Shown here: positions 8,815 through 19,617 of the stretch, in pieces
How the letters are laid out: the number at the start of each line of letters is the position of its first letter
Numbering within the stretch: the stretch's first letter is position 1
Assembly (NCBI GenBank): GCA_021324915.1
Contig: JAJPIC010000028.1
Location: 62,001 to 126,000 of the forward strand
Direction: 5' to 3'
Source: Beijerinckiaceae bacterium
GTDB taxonomy: Bacteria > Pseudomonadota > Alphaproteobacteria > Rhizobiales > Beijerinckiaceae
Length of the DNA stretch: 64,000 nucleotides
Translations under genes and position numbers: made by a program
The notes under the pieces: model-generated
Told to the model about the DNA's origin: nothing
Database searches by the model: none
The model's input: the letters and a program-made list of their open reading frames with translations, nothing else

Positions 8815-10728
8815 ATGCGATTCCCTGTCTCATTTCTCGAAGAGCTGAAGGCGCGACTTCCCGTCTCGGAAGTCGTGCGCGGGCGCGTGAAACTGGTGAA
8901 GGCCGGGCGCGAATGGAAAGGTCTCTCGCCTTTCAATGCCGAGCGCACGCCCTCGTTTTTCGTCAATGACCAGAAGATGGCCTGGTTCGATCATTCTGCC
9001 GGCAAGAACGGGAATATCTTTGATTTCGTGATGCTTACCGAGGGCTTGAGCTTTCCGGAAGCGGTCGCCCGCCTGGCTGAGCTCGCAGGTCTCCCTCTAC
9101 CGCAAGTCTCGCAAGAGGCCGAGGCGCGCGAAAAGCAAAGGGCGAGCCTTTTGGACGTGCTCGACCTCGCAGCCAGCTATTTTTCGGCGCAGCTTGCTTC
9201 CCGCGCCGGCACGAAAGCGCGCGATTATCTTGCCCAGCGCGGCCTCGATCCGGGCATACAGGCAGAATTTCGCCTCGGCTATGCGGGTCCCGAGAAATTC
9301 GCCCTGCGCGATCACCTTGCCGCCAAAGGAATTGCGGTCGAGGCGATGATCGAGACGGGGCTCCTGATCCATGGCGAGGATATTGCGGTCCCTTATGACC
9401 GGTTCCGCGATCGCGTGATGTTTCCGATCGCCGATCGCACGGGCCGGATCATTGCGTTCGGCGGGCGCGCGCTCAGCGCCGAAATCCAGCCGAAATATCT
9501 GAATTCGCCCGAGACGACGCTCTTTCATAAAGGCGCAGTTCTCTTCAATCATCACCGGGCGCGCAAGGCGGCGCATGAGAAGGCCAGCGTGATTGCGGTC
9601 GAAGGCTATATCGATGCAATTTCGGTCTCGGCGGCAGGCTTTCCCAATGTGGTCGCTTCGCTCGGCACCGCGCTTACGACCGACCAATGCGAACTCCTCT
9701 GGAAGATGGCGGAAGAGCCGATCCTTTGTTTCGACGGAGATAAGGCCGGCCGCAAGGCAGCCTATAGGGCCATCGACCTCGTCATGCCGCTGATCGATAT
9801 CGGCCGATCGATGCGCTTCGCGCTCCTGCCGGAAGGCAAAGATCCCGATGATCTCGCGCGCAGTGGCGGCGGGCGGGCGGTCGCGGACGTGCTCGAAAGG
9901 GCGCTGCCGCTCGTCGACCTCATCTGGCAGCGGGAAACCGAGGCCGAGGCGCTCACAACCCCCGAGCGCCGGGCCGCGCTCGAACGAAAGCTCGCCACGC
10001 TCTCGAGCGAAATCCGCGACGAGACGCTCCGGCGTCATTATCAGATCGAATTTCGCAACCGGCTCGCCGCGCTTTTCGGTGCGCCGCGAACCGAGCGTCC
10101 GGCGCGCGGCACGGCCGGACCGCAGCGCCGCGGATTTGAGCCCCGGGAACCGCAATCCTATTTGCGCCAGCCCCCGCAGCTTGGCACGAGTCTCGCGCGT
10201 TCGCCTCTGCTGCGCCGGGAGCCCGTCGCCATTTCCGCGCGCGAAGCTCTGATTTTGTTAATCTTCCTCAATCATCCTGGTCTTATCGACGCCTATGGCG
10301 AGGCGCTCGCGGAGCTTGAGCTTGGCAGTCGCGAGGCAGAGGCCTTGCGGGATAAGTTCCTTGATCTTTGGGCCGGCCGTCGCCTCACTTCCAACGAACT
10401 GAAGGCAGAACTTGATCGCAGTGGCTTGGCACAAGCGAGACGGCGCCTCGAATCCATGACAGGGCATGCCAGCCTCTGGACCGTCTCGCCCGAAGCGGCG
10501 GATTGCGATGCCGAGGAATCGCTTAAACAAGCGCTGGCCTTGCACCATAAGATGCGGGCCCTAAATAGGGAACTTGTCTTGGCGGAAGCGGCTTTGGCGG
10601 GTGATGCGAGCGAGATCAATCTCGCGCGGTTGAAATCTATCCACGAGCAATTGTCCGCACTGGCAGGAATCGAAGCCGCGATCGACGGATTCGGGGCGGC
10701 TTCCGGCCGGCAGAGCGGAGTTTTGTGA
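8815..10728 (+). CDS. dnaG: DNA primase
   Basis: Synthesises RNA primers at the replication fork with DnaB. The 637-residue product has the N-terminal CHC2-type domain (residues 1-100), a TOPRIM catalytic domain (VEGYIDAISVSAAGFPNV with Glu263, and FDGDKAGRKAA for the metal-binding DxD), and a C-terminal helicase-interaction region. The zinc-binding residues appear to be lost: the usual CPFH reads SPFN (within KGLSPFNAERTPSF) and the usual CFGCG reads DHSAG. The rest of the domain is well conserved, so the gene looks functional. rpoD follows after 189 bases, the common dnaG-rpoD order. Confidence 0.96.
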   Translation: MRFPVSFLEELKARLPVSEVVRGRVKLVKAGREWKGLSPFNAERTPSFFVNDQKMAWFDHSAGKNGNIFDFVMLTEGLSFPEAVARLAELAGLPLPQVSQEAEAREKQRASLLDVLDLAASYFSAQLASRAGTKARDYLAQRGLDPGIQAEFRLGYAGPEKFALRDHLAAKGIAVEAMIETGLLIHGEDIAVPYDRFRDRVMFPIADRTGRIIAFGGRALSAEIQPKYLNSPETTLFHKGAVLFNHHRARKAAHEKASVIAVEGYIDAISVSAAGFPNVVASLGTALTTDQCELLWKMAEEPILCFDGDKAGRKAAYRAIDLVMPLIDIGRSMRFALLPEGKDPDDLARSGGGRAVADVLERALPLVDLIWQRETEAEALTTPERRAALERKLATLSSEIRDETLRRHYQIEFRNRLAALFGAPRTERPARGTAGPQRRGFEPREPQSYLRQPPQLGTSLARSPLLRREPVAISAREALILLIFLNHPGLIDAYGEALAELELGSREAEALRDKFLDLWAGRRLTSNELKAELDRSGLAQARRRLESMTGHASLWTVSPEAADCDAEESLKQALALHHKMRALNRELVLAEAALAGDASEINLARLKSIHEQLSALAGIEAAIDGFGAASGRQSGVL

Positions 10729-10917
10729 CCGATTTGCGAGCGGCTCAGCTTGCTCCGCAAAGCGGTTGAAGAAATATGGGTTTAAGAGGTGCGCCGGGGC
10801 CGGCGAGAGAAAGTGCCGGGCGGCGTGTTGGCCCAGCCATTGCACGCAGCGCCGGTATTCCTGGCACCCGCGGCGGTCCATGAGGGCTTAGGCGCCAATC
10901 CGGGCATGAGGAATTTG

Positions 10918-12957
<2,040 letters not shown>

Positions 12958-13298
12958 CAAAGCTCAGCAGGACACAAGCACGGCGCGCCGCGGGATCGAG
13001 GTTGAGGCCGCCACCGCGGCCTGCTCGGTGCTCGCGCCCGGGGCCGCGGCGCGAGCCTTCGTGAGGTCTTGATCGAAGGATGAAGCGGTTGCGCTTCGGA
13101 TCTCGCATGGCCGCGAGATACGCGATGAGGTTAAAACATTCTTTCCAGACGTGCTTCGAGTAAGATCATGCTGGAGGAGGCCGCCCCTCGAGCGGCAATT
13201 CCATTGATCCAATCCCCTTCCCCTACGCGATCGCCCTAAGCCCGCTTTAACCTATTAATGGTCTCCTGCTGCTCGAAGCCTTTAGCGGAGCAGCGATT
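12958..13298. other. Intergenic region, no gene seen
   Basis: 341 bases between rpoD and the oxidoreductase gene. An 82-codon minus-strand frame here has no recognisable motif and I do not call it. The rightmost part holds CTTTAACCTATTAATGG, an AT-rich patch about 60 bases before the next start that could belong to its promoter. No convincing terminator with a T-run follows rpoD. Confidence 0.5.
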
Positions 13299-14786
13299 TT
13301 GAAGACCTTCGACGCCGTCATTATCGGCGCCGGCCCGGCCGGATTGACCACAGCCTATATGCTCGCCAAAGCGGGGCGCAGCGTCCTCGTCCTCGAACAG
13401 GACGCAACTTACGTCGGCGGCATCAGCCGCACGGTGAATTACAAAGGTTTCCTCTTCGACATCGGCGGCCACCGGTTCTTTTCCAAATCGAAGGAAGTCG
13501 TCGATCTCTGGAACGAGATCCTGCCGGATGACTTCATCGAGCGCCCGCGCCTCTCGCGCATCTTCTACCGCGGCCAGTTCTATGCCTATCCGCTGAAAGC
13601 CTTCGAGGCTTTGCGCAAGCTCGGGCCCGTACAAAGCGCGCTCTGCCTTGCCTCGTTCGCCTATGCGCGCGCCTTTCCGGTGAAAGAGCCGAAGACGGTG
13701 CATCAATGGGTGCGCAATCAATTCGGCGAACGGCTCTTTTCGATCTTCTTCAAGACCTATACCGAAAAGGTCTGGGGCATGAGCTGCGACGAGATTTCGG
13801 CCGAATGGGCCGCGCAGCGGATCAAGGGCCTCGATCTTTCCGCCGCGATCCTCGACGGCCTGCGCCGTTCGCTGGGCCGCAGAAAAAAAGGCGCCGTCGC
13901 CAAGACGCTGATCGAATCCTTCCGCTACCCGCGCCGCGGCCCCGGCATGATGTGGGAAGCCTGCGCCGAAAAAATCAAGAAGCTCGGCGGCCATGTCGTG
14001 ATGGACCGCAGGTTGAAGTCGCTGACGCGCGACGAGGAACACGAGACCTGGACGGTCGAAGTCGAGAGCGCCGCGGGCGCCATCGAAAGTTATGGCGCCG
14101 AGCACGTCGTCTCGTCCGCGCCGGTGCGCGAGCTCGTTTCGGCGTTAAGGCCGACGGCGCTTACGCTGCTGCACGCACGCGAATTGAAATATCGCGACTT
14201 TCTGACCGTCGTCCTGATCGGCGAAGGGGCCAAGGATCTTCCCGACAATTGGATCTATATCCACGACCCCAAGGTGAAGGTCGGCCGCGTGCAGAATTTT
14301 CGCGCCTGGTCGCCCGAAATGATTCCGGATGCGACCTCGACCTGCCTCGGCCTCGAATATTTCTGCTTCGAAGGCGACGGGCTCTGGGCCTCGGCCGACG
14401 AAGATCTGATCGCGCTCGCAAGGCAGGAGATCGGCCGCATCGGGCTCATGGACCCCGCCCATATTCGCGACGCTTGCGTGGTGCGGCAGAAGAAGGCCTA
14501 TCCCGTCTATGACGAATCCTATGCCGAACATCTGGCGATGATCCGCAAGGAGCTGGCCTTGCGCTATCCGGGCCTCCATCTCGTAGGGCGCAACGGCATG
14601 CACAAATACAACAACCAGGATCATGCGATGATGACCGGCATGCTCACCGCCGCCAATATCATCGCCGGAGAGACGGTCTATGACGTCTGGCAGGTCAATG
14701 AAGACGCCGAATATGGCGAAGCGGGCGCGTCCGGCGCGCAAGAGGCCTTGAAGAGCCTGCGCCTCGTGCCGAAGAAGGCGGCGTAA
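13299..14786 (+). CDS. NAD(P)/FAD-dependent oxidoreductase, UDP-galactopyranose-mutase/amine-oxidase-like
   Basis: A 495-residue flavoprotein with an N-terminal Rossmann dinucleotide-binding motif (VIIGAGPAGLTTAYMLAKAG, residues 7-26) and a second FAD contact (GGISRTVNYKGFLFDIGGHR), as in the family of UDP-galactopyranose mutases, protoporphyrinogen oxidases and desaturases. The C-terminal GMHKYNNQDHAMMTGMLTA closes the FAD site. The start is TTG, with GGAG about 8 bases upstream. Its stop overlaps the GtrA start by one base (TAATG), so the two are coupled. Together with GtrA and the following membrane protein, this suggests sugar or lipid-linked glycan modification; the substrate is unknown. 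Confidence 0.8.
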   Translation: MKTFDAVIIGAGPAGLTTAYMLAKAGRSVLVLEQDATYVGGISRTVNYKGFLFDIGGHRFFSKSKEVVDLWNEILPDDFIERPRLSRIFYRGQFYAYPLKAFEALRKLGPVQSALCLASFAYARAFPVKEPKTVHQWVRNQFGERLFSIFFKTYTEKVWGMSCDEISAEWAAQRIKGLDLSAAILDGLRRSLGRRKKGAVAKTLIESFRYPRRGPGMMWEACAEKIKKLGGHVVMDRRLKSLTRDEEHETWTVEVESAAGAIESYGAEHVVSSAPVRELVSALRPTALTLLHARELKYRDFLTVVLIGEGAKDLPDNWIYIHDPKVKVGRVQNFRAWSPEMIPDATSTCLGLEYFCFEGDGLWASADEDLIALARQEIGRIGLMDPAHIRDACVVRQKKAYPVYDESYAEHLAMIRKELALRYPGLHLVGRNGMHKYNNQDHAMMTGMLTAANIIAGETVYDVWQVNEDAEYGEAGASGAQEALKSLRLVPKKAA

Positions 14787-15340
14787 TGAGCGCGATCGAG
14801 CCAATCGCTTCGTCAGGTCGCCTTCCGGCTCGCGGAGGGTTGCGGCTCAAATTCTCCGATGGTGCCGCTGCGCTCGCAATGGCGGTGCGCTCGTCTGCAT
14901 GGCGGACGGAGCGGGGAACCAATCCGGCCGCCGGAGCAAGAGCCGCCGCAATCCGGCTTTTTGCCTCCGATCTCGTCCTCTATGGCCTCTGCAGCGCAGC
15001 CGCCCTCGCGGTCGACTGGTCGCTTCTGATCCTATTCGTCAAGGCTGGCGTGAATTATCTTGCCGCGGCCGCGCTGAGCTTCCTGGCCGGAATGGTGCTC
15101 GCCTATTTCGGCAGCGCCTTCCTGATCTTCCGTGCCCGGCGCGGGCGGAATTTTTCGACCGAAATCTTTGGCTTCTTCGCAATCGGCTTCGCCGGCCTCG
15201 CACTCAACCAAGTGCTGATCTTCCTCTTCGTCCATTTCGGCGGGCTCGAAGTTGCGCTCGCCAAGGCACCGACCGCGGCTCTCGTCTTCCTCTTCAACTT
15301 TCTCCTGCGTCGCGCGCTGCTTTTTGCTCCGCGCCCCTGA
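14786..15340 (+). CDS. GtrA family membrane protein
   Basis: A 184-residue protein with four membrane helices starting near residue 60, typical of GtrA proteins, which are proposed to flip undecaprenyl-phosphate-linked sugars across the inner membrane. Conserved features are FLAGMVLAYFGSAFLIFR in the middle and FLFNFLLRRALLF at the end. The first 55 residues are hydrophilic and unusually long for the family, so translation could begin at an internal GTG instead. Coupled to the oxidoreductase gene upstream by a one-base overlap, and ten bases before the next membrane protein gene. Confidence 0.85.
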   Translation: MSAIEPIASSGRLPARGGLRLKFSDGAAALAMAVRSSAWRTERGTNPAAGARAAAIRLFASDLVLYGLCSAAALAVDWSLLILFVKAGVNYLAAAALSFLAGMVLAYFGSAFLIFRARRGRNFSTEIFGFFAIGFAGLALNQVLIFLFVHFGGLEVALAKAPTAALVFLFNFLLRRALLFAPRP

Positions 15341-15349
15341 GAGCGGGAC

Positions 15350-17329
15350 ATGTCCAATCCGTCGGTCAGCAGACGCGATACCGCCGAAGCCGAGACGTTC
15401 CCCGTGAGGCTTGGCCCGCTGAGCGGGGTGCTGAAACAGGCCGACGGCAGGATCTTCCTGCCGCTGATCGCCGTCGCGCTATGGGCTCTGAGCCATCCCT
15501 TCATGGGCGTGATCGGCGATGGCGCGGTCTATATCGCCCGCGCGCTCGCCGACCTCGACCCGAACGGGCTCGGCCGCGACATGATGTTCGTCAATGACGG
15601 ACAATCGCGCTTCAGCCTGTTCCCGCTCGCGCTCGATCATCTCGTTTCTGGAATTGGCGTCGAAGCCACAGCGATACTGCTTGCGGTCGTTTCGATGTTC
15701 GCCTGGCTTGCGGCGCTTTCGATCTTCGCGCGGCGCTACGTGGCCTGGCATTGGGTCGCCGTCGTCGTGATCTTCCTCGCCGTCCTGCCTCCGTCCTATG
15801 GCATGCCTTGGCGCTTCCGCTTTTCCGAGGTCATGTCGGTCCCGCGCCCCTTTGCCGAGGCCTGCGTACTCGCCGCGCTTACGGCGGTCGCCGGGGGGCG
15901 TATCTGGCTTGCCTTCCTGGCGCTCATTATCGCGAGCCTCGTTCACCCTTTGATGGCACTCGCCGGATGGGCTGTATTGGGCTTTGTTCTGTGCTCCGAG
16001 AATCGGCGCTGGCGGCTCGCGGCCGCGCTTACCGTTGGCGCGCTGCTCGTCGGGGCCGCACTCGGTGCCCCGCTCCTCGGCCGCCTATTCACGGTCATGA
16101 GCCCCAATTTGAAGGCCTTGGCCACGAGCCGCAGCGATTTGCTCTTTCCCACGCAATGGCCGCTCGAGGCGATCGGCCCTCTCGTCGTTCAAACAGCCTC
16201 CATTCTGGTTGCGGCGAGCTTTTACGCAGGGCGTCTGCGCGTCATCTTGCTTGCCGCGGTCGTCGCCGGGCTCGGCGGGATCGGCGCGCAAATTCTGTTC
16301 GGCGATTTTCTCTCTTCGCTGCTCGTCATCCAGGCGCAGCTCTGGCGCATGGCCTGGCTGCTCGCCGCGCTCGGCAATTTCGCCTTGGCGCTCTGCGCGA
16401 TTATGCTTTTACAACGCGGCCCGCGCGCGCATCTCGTTCTCGCGCTGCTCGCAGCGGCGTGGCTCTTGCGGGAAGATCCGGCGGGCACGGCAGCTATCGC
16501 AGCAATCGCCCTCTGCCTCCATTTCGGCACCAGCCTCATTCGCGTGCCGATCCCATGGGCGGCGGCCTGGATTGGCTGGGCGGCCCTTGCCATTTTGGCG
16601 GTATGCCTCAACCTGCATTATTTCGCCGGCTATAGCCAATTCCTCGCCGGTATCCCGGCCGGCGGTCCGCCGGGCTTCGGTTTCTTCTGGAACCGGCGCT
16701 ACGTCGCTCTGCCGATCGGCGCTCTCGCGCTCGCCTTTGCTTTCGCAAGGCCCTCTCGCGCGCTCTGGGCGGCGCAATGCGCCGTGAGCCTCTTGCTTAT
16801 TGGTCTGGTCGCCCTCTGTTGGGATTGCCGCGCACCTTTCCAAAAATTGATCGATGCCGACCGTCCGCCGCCGGCGCTCACCCGATTGCTGGCGAGCCGC
16901 GATGGCGAAGTGCTTTGGATCGGTGGACTGACCGAAGCATGGTATCTCGCCGGCCGCCCGCAATGGGCCTCTCCGCAACAAGGCGTCAGCACGGTTTTCT
17001 CGCCCGAACTCGCGATCAAATGGCGCGAGCGGATGAATTTCCTCATCGCGCATGATCTTGTGCACGGGGTCTCGGACGTGGTGCCGCCGAGCAATTCCCT
17101 ACCGCATCTGACTGCGACCAATGTGGCCGAGCTTTGCGCACGCCGCGATGCGCCGGCCTGGATCGTCGCGCCAGCTGACGAAGTCTCGAACCTGCAACCG
17201 AGCTATTGGCAGCCCTCCGTCCCTTCCTTTCTCATGACGGAAGAGCCGGATGGTTCCTATGCCTGGCACAGGATCGCCGACTACGCCGTGCTGCCGTGCG
17301 CAGGGGGCGTAACGGCCGCCCGACGCTGA
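15350..17329 (+). CDS. Large polytopic membrane protein, possibly a GT-C-type glycosyltransferase
   Basis: A 659-residue protein with at least ten hydrophobic helices over residues 40-490, followed by a soluble C-terminal domain of about 150 residues. The first large loop contains GDGAVYIARALADLDPNG, an acidic site where GT-C glycosyltransferases carry their catalytic Asp, and a later helix has LVHPLMAL. I do not recognise a named family, so the GT-C assignment is inference from topology and from the GtrA and oxidoreductase partners upstream. The ATG follows GAGAGCGGGAC. The gap to GtrA is nine bases, so the three genes form one transcription unit. Confidence 0.6.
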   Translation: MSNPSVSRRDTAEAETFPVRLGPLSGVLKQADGRIFLPLIAVALWALSHPFMGVIGDGAVYIARALADLDPNGLGRDMMFVNDGQSRFSLFPLALDHLVSGIGVEATAILLAVVSMFAWLAALSIFARRYVAWHWVAVVVIFLAVLPPSYGMPWRFRFSEVMSVPRPFAEACVLAALTAVAGGRIWLAFLALIIASLVHPLMALAGWAVLGFVLCSENRRWRLAAALTVGALLVGAALGAPLLGRLFTVMSPNLKALATSRSDLLFPTQWPLEAIGPLVVQTASILVAASFYAGRLRVILLAAVVAGLGGIGAQILFGDFLSSLLVIQAQLWRMAWLLAALGNFALALCAIMLLQRGPRAHLVLALLAAAWLLREDPAGTAAIAAIALCLHFGTSLIRVPIPWAAAWIGWAALAILAVCLNLHYFAGYSQFLAGIPAGGPPGFGFFWNRRYVALPIGALALAFAFARPSRALWAAQCAVSLLLIGLVALCWDCRAPFQKLIDADRPPPALTRLLASRDGEVLWIGGLTEAWYLAGRPQWASPQQGVSTVFSPELAIKWRERMNFLIAHDLVHGVSDVVPPSNSLPHLTATNVAELCARRDAPAWIVAPADEVSNLQPSYWQPSVPSFLMTEEPDGSYAWHRIADYAVLPCAGGVTAARR

Positions 17330-17365
17330 CGCGGCATTTCCGCGCCGGTCTCCTCGTTGTTTGAA

Positions 17366-17410
17366 CGCGACCTTCTCGGAAACCCGGTTCCCGGTTTCCG
17401 GATCGTGCCC
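17366..17410. repeat. Degenerate type A REP-like repeat
   Basis: A diverged copy of the palindrome found at 3731 and 43480. It keeps CGGAAACCCGGTTCCCGGTT and GGATCGTGC but has several substitutions in both arms. It lies in the 167-base gap between the membrane-protein cassette and the next gene. Confidence 0.65.
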
Positions 17411-17496
17411 AAAAGCCATCAAAATGTCGGAAGCCTGGCCTCTGGCTGCGCTTAATATTTGGCCGGCACGGCAAAGCGCCATAGATAAAGGCCCGG

Positions 17497-19602
17497 ATGA
17501 ACGAAGTCAGTCTTTCCTTCACACCGCTTCTGCCCTGGGCGCTGCTCGCCGCTTTCGGCGCGCTTGCGGCCGCCATCACCGTGCTCGGCCTCATACGCGG
17601 CCAGCGCGGCGCCTTGCTGCGCGCCTTGGGCCTCGGCCTCGTGCTCCTCGCGCTTTTCGATCCGTCGGTGGTGCGTGAAGACAGAAAGCCGCTCAAGGAC
17701 GTGGTCGCAATCGTCGTCGATCACAGCGCCAGCCAAACGATAGGAAACCGGACCGAGCAGACGGACAATGCGGTGGCCGAGCTCAAGAAACGTCTCGCGG
17801 CGCTGGGCAATGTCGATGTCCGCGTGATCGACAGCAGCCTCACCGATAGCGAAGAAGACGGCACCCGGCTCTTTGCGGCTTTGAGCCAAGGGCTCGCCGA
17901 TGTGCCCGCCGAGCGGATCGGCGGCGTCTTTATGATCACCGACGGCGTCGTGCACGATATTCCCGCCGACCCGGCGGCGCTCGGCTTCAAGGCGCCGCTG
18001 CATGCCCTCGTCACCGGACACGAGGGCGAACGCGACCGGCGGATCGAGCTCCTCGATGCGCCGCGCTTCGGCATCGTCGGCAAAGAGGTCACGGTCGCCG
18101 CCAAGGTCATCGATACGCCTCATACCGATCAGCCGGTCACCATTCACGTTCGGCGCGACGGCAATTCGATTGCCGATGTGACCGCCATGCCGGACGAGCG
18201 CGTGCAAGTTCCGATTCGGATCGAGCACGGCGGGCCGAATGTCGTCGAGCTCGAAGTCGACGGCCTGCCGGACGAACTCACGATGATCAACAACAAGGCC
18301 GTGCTGACGATCGATGGCGTGCGCGACAAGCTGAAGGTCCTGCTCGTCTCGGGCGAACCGCATCAGGGTGAGCGCATGTGGCGCAACCTCCTCAAGTCGG
18401 ACGCCAATGTCGATCTCGTTCATTTCACCATTCTGCGTCCGCCGGAGAAGCAGGACGGCACGCCGATCAACGAACTCTCGCTGATCGCATTTCCGACTGC
18501 CGATCTCTTCGGCCGCAAGATCAAGGACTTCGATCTCATCATCTTCGACCGCTATTCGGACCAGAGCGTCCTGCCGCCGATCTACCTCGACAATATCGTG
18601 CGCTATGTGCGCGACGGCGGGGCTCTGCTGATCGCGGCGGGGCCCGATTACGCCCAGCCGGAGGGAATGTATTATACCCCGCTCGGCCAGCTCTCGCCGG
18701 CGCGTCCCGACGGAACCGTGACCGAGCACGCCTTCCGTCCGACGATCACCGGGATCGGTGCCAAACATCCGGTGACGCGCGGGCTGCCTGGGTCGGACGA
18801 GACGCCGCCCTCCTGGAGCCAATGGTTCCGGCAGGTGAATGCGGACGTAACGCGCGGCACGAATATTCTCTCGGGTGCCGACAATAAGCCGCTGCTCGTG
18901 CTCTCGCGCGAGGAGAAGGGCCGCGTGGCGCTCCTGCTTTCCGACCAGATGTGGCTCTGGGCGCGCGGTTTCGAAGGCGGCGGCCCGCATCTCGATCTGC
19001 TGCGTCGGCTCGCCCATTGGCTTATGAAGGAGCCGGAGCTCGAGGAAGAGGCGCTGCGTGCCAAGGCTCAAGGCCATGAGCTCGCTATTGAACGCCAAAG
19101 CCTCAAAGACACGATTCCGCCGGTCAAAATCATTGCCCCTTCGGGCAAGGAGATCACCGCGACTTTGACGCCGGCGGAGCCCGGTCTTTCGCGCGCGCAG
19201 GTGAAAGTCTCCGAACTCGGCCTCTACCGAGTCACGGACGGGACGTTGACGGCGCTCGTCAATGTCGGCCCCGCAAATCCGCGCGAGTTCCAGGAAGTGG
19301 TCTCGACCACCGAAAAGCTGCGGCCGCTCGCTGAAGCGACCGGCGGCACCGTGCGGCGCATCGGGAGCGCCGAGACCGGCAACGTCAATCTTCCGCGCAT
19401 CGTCGCCATGCGCGACAGCCCGATCTATGGTGGCTCGGATTATGCCGCAATCAAGCGGACGGGCGCGGCGCAGGTGCGTGGGGTCGGCATTGCGCCGCTC
19501 GCCATCGGCCTCGTCGGGCTCCTCGTTCTCTTGAGCAGCATGATCGCGACTTGGCTGTTCGAAGGACGCGGCGGGCGGCGGACCGCATCGCCTCTCGCAT
19601 GA
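17497..19602 (+). CDS. Membrane-anchored VWA/glutamine-amidotransferase-like protein
   Basis: A 701-residue protein with two N-terminal membrane helices (about residues 12-32 and 40-56), a von Willebrand A-like region starting VVAIVVDHSASQT whose MIDAS-type DxSxS reads DHSAS, a beta-rich segment, and a class I glutamine-amidotransferase-like region (residues 270-480, LKVLLVSGEPHQGERMWRNL). A final membrane helix lies near residue 670. Such proteins are common in alphaproteobacteria near MoxR-type AAA ATPase and DUF58/BatA genes, where a chaperone or co-factor-insertion role has been proposed. None of those partners is adjacent here. Catalytic Cys/His of a true amidotransferase are not evident. 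Confidence 0.65.
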   Translation: MNEVSLSFTPLLPWALLAAFGALAAAITVLGLIRGQRGALLRALGLGLVLLALFDPSVVREDRKPLKDVVAIVVDHSASQTIGNRTEQTDNAVAELKKRLAALGNVDVRVIDSSLTDSEEDGTRLFAALSQGLADVPAERIGGVFMITDGVVHDIPADPAALGFKAPLHALVTGHEGERDRRIELLDAPRFGIVGKEVTVAAKVIDTPHTDQPVTIHVRRDGNSIADVTAMPDERVQVPIRIEHGGPNVVELEVDGLPDELTMINNKAVLTIDGVRDKLKVLLVSGEPHQGERMWRNLLKSDANVDLVHFTILRPPEKQDGTPINELSLIAFPTADLFGRKIKDFDLIIFDRYSDQSVLPPIYLDNIVRYVRDGGALLIAAGPDYAQPEGMYYTPLGQLSPARPDGTVTEHAFRPTITGIGAKHPVTRGLPGSDETPPSWSQWFRQVNADVTRGTNILSGADNKPLLVLSREEKGRVALLLSDQMWLWARGFEGGGPHLDLLRRLAHWLMKEPELEEEALRAKAQGHELAIERQSLKDTIPPVKIIAPSGKEITATLTPAEPGLSRAQVKVSELGLYRVTDGTLTALVNVGPANPREFQEVVSTTEKLRPLAEATGGTVRRIGSAETGNVNLPRIVAMRDSPIYGGSDYAAIKRTGAAQVRGVGIAPLAIGLVGLLVLLSSMIATWLFEGRGGRRTASPLA

Positions 19603-19617
19603 GCAAAGCGAAGGGGG

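Noticed and set aside
12964-13212. 82-codon minus-strand frame after rpoD
   Set aside because: No ribosome site, no motif, atypical composition.
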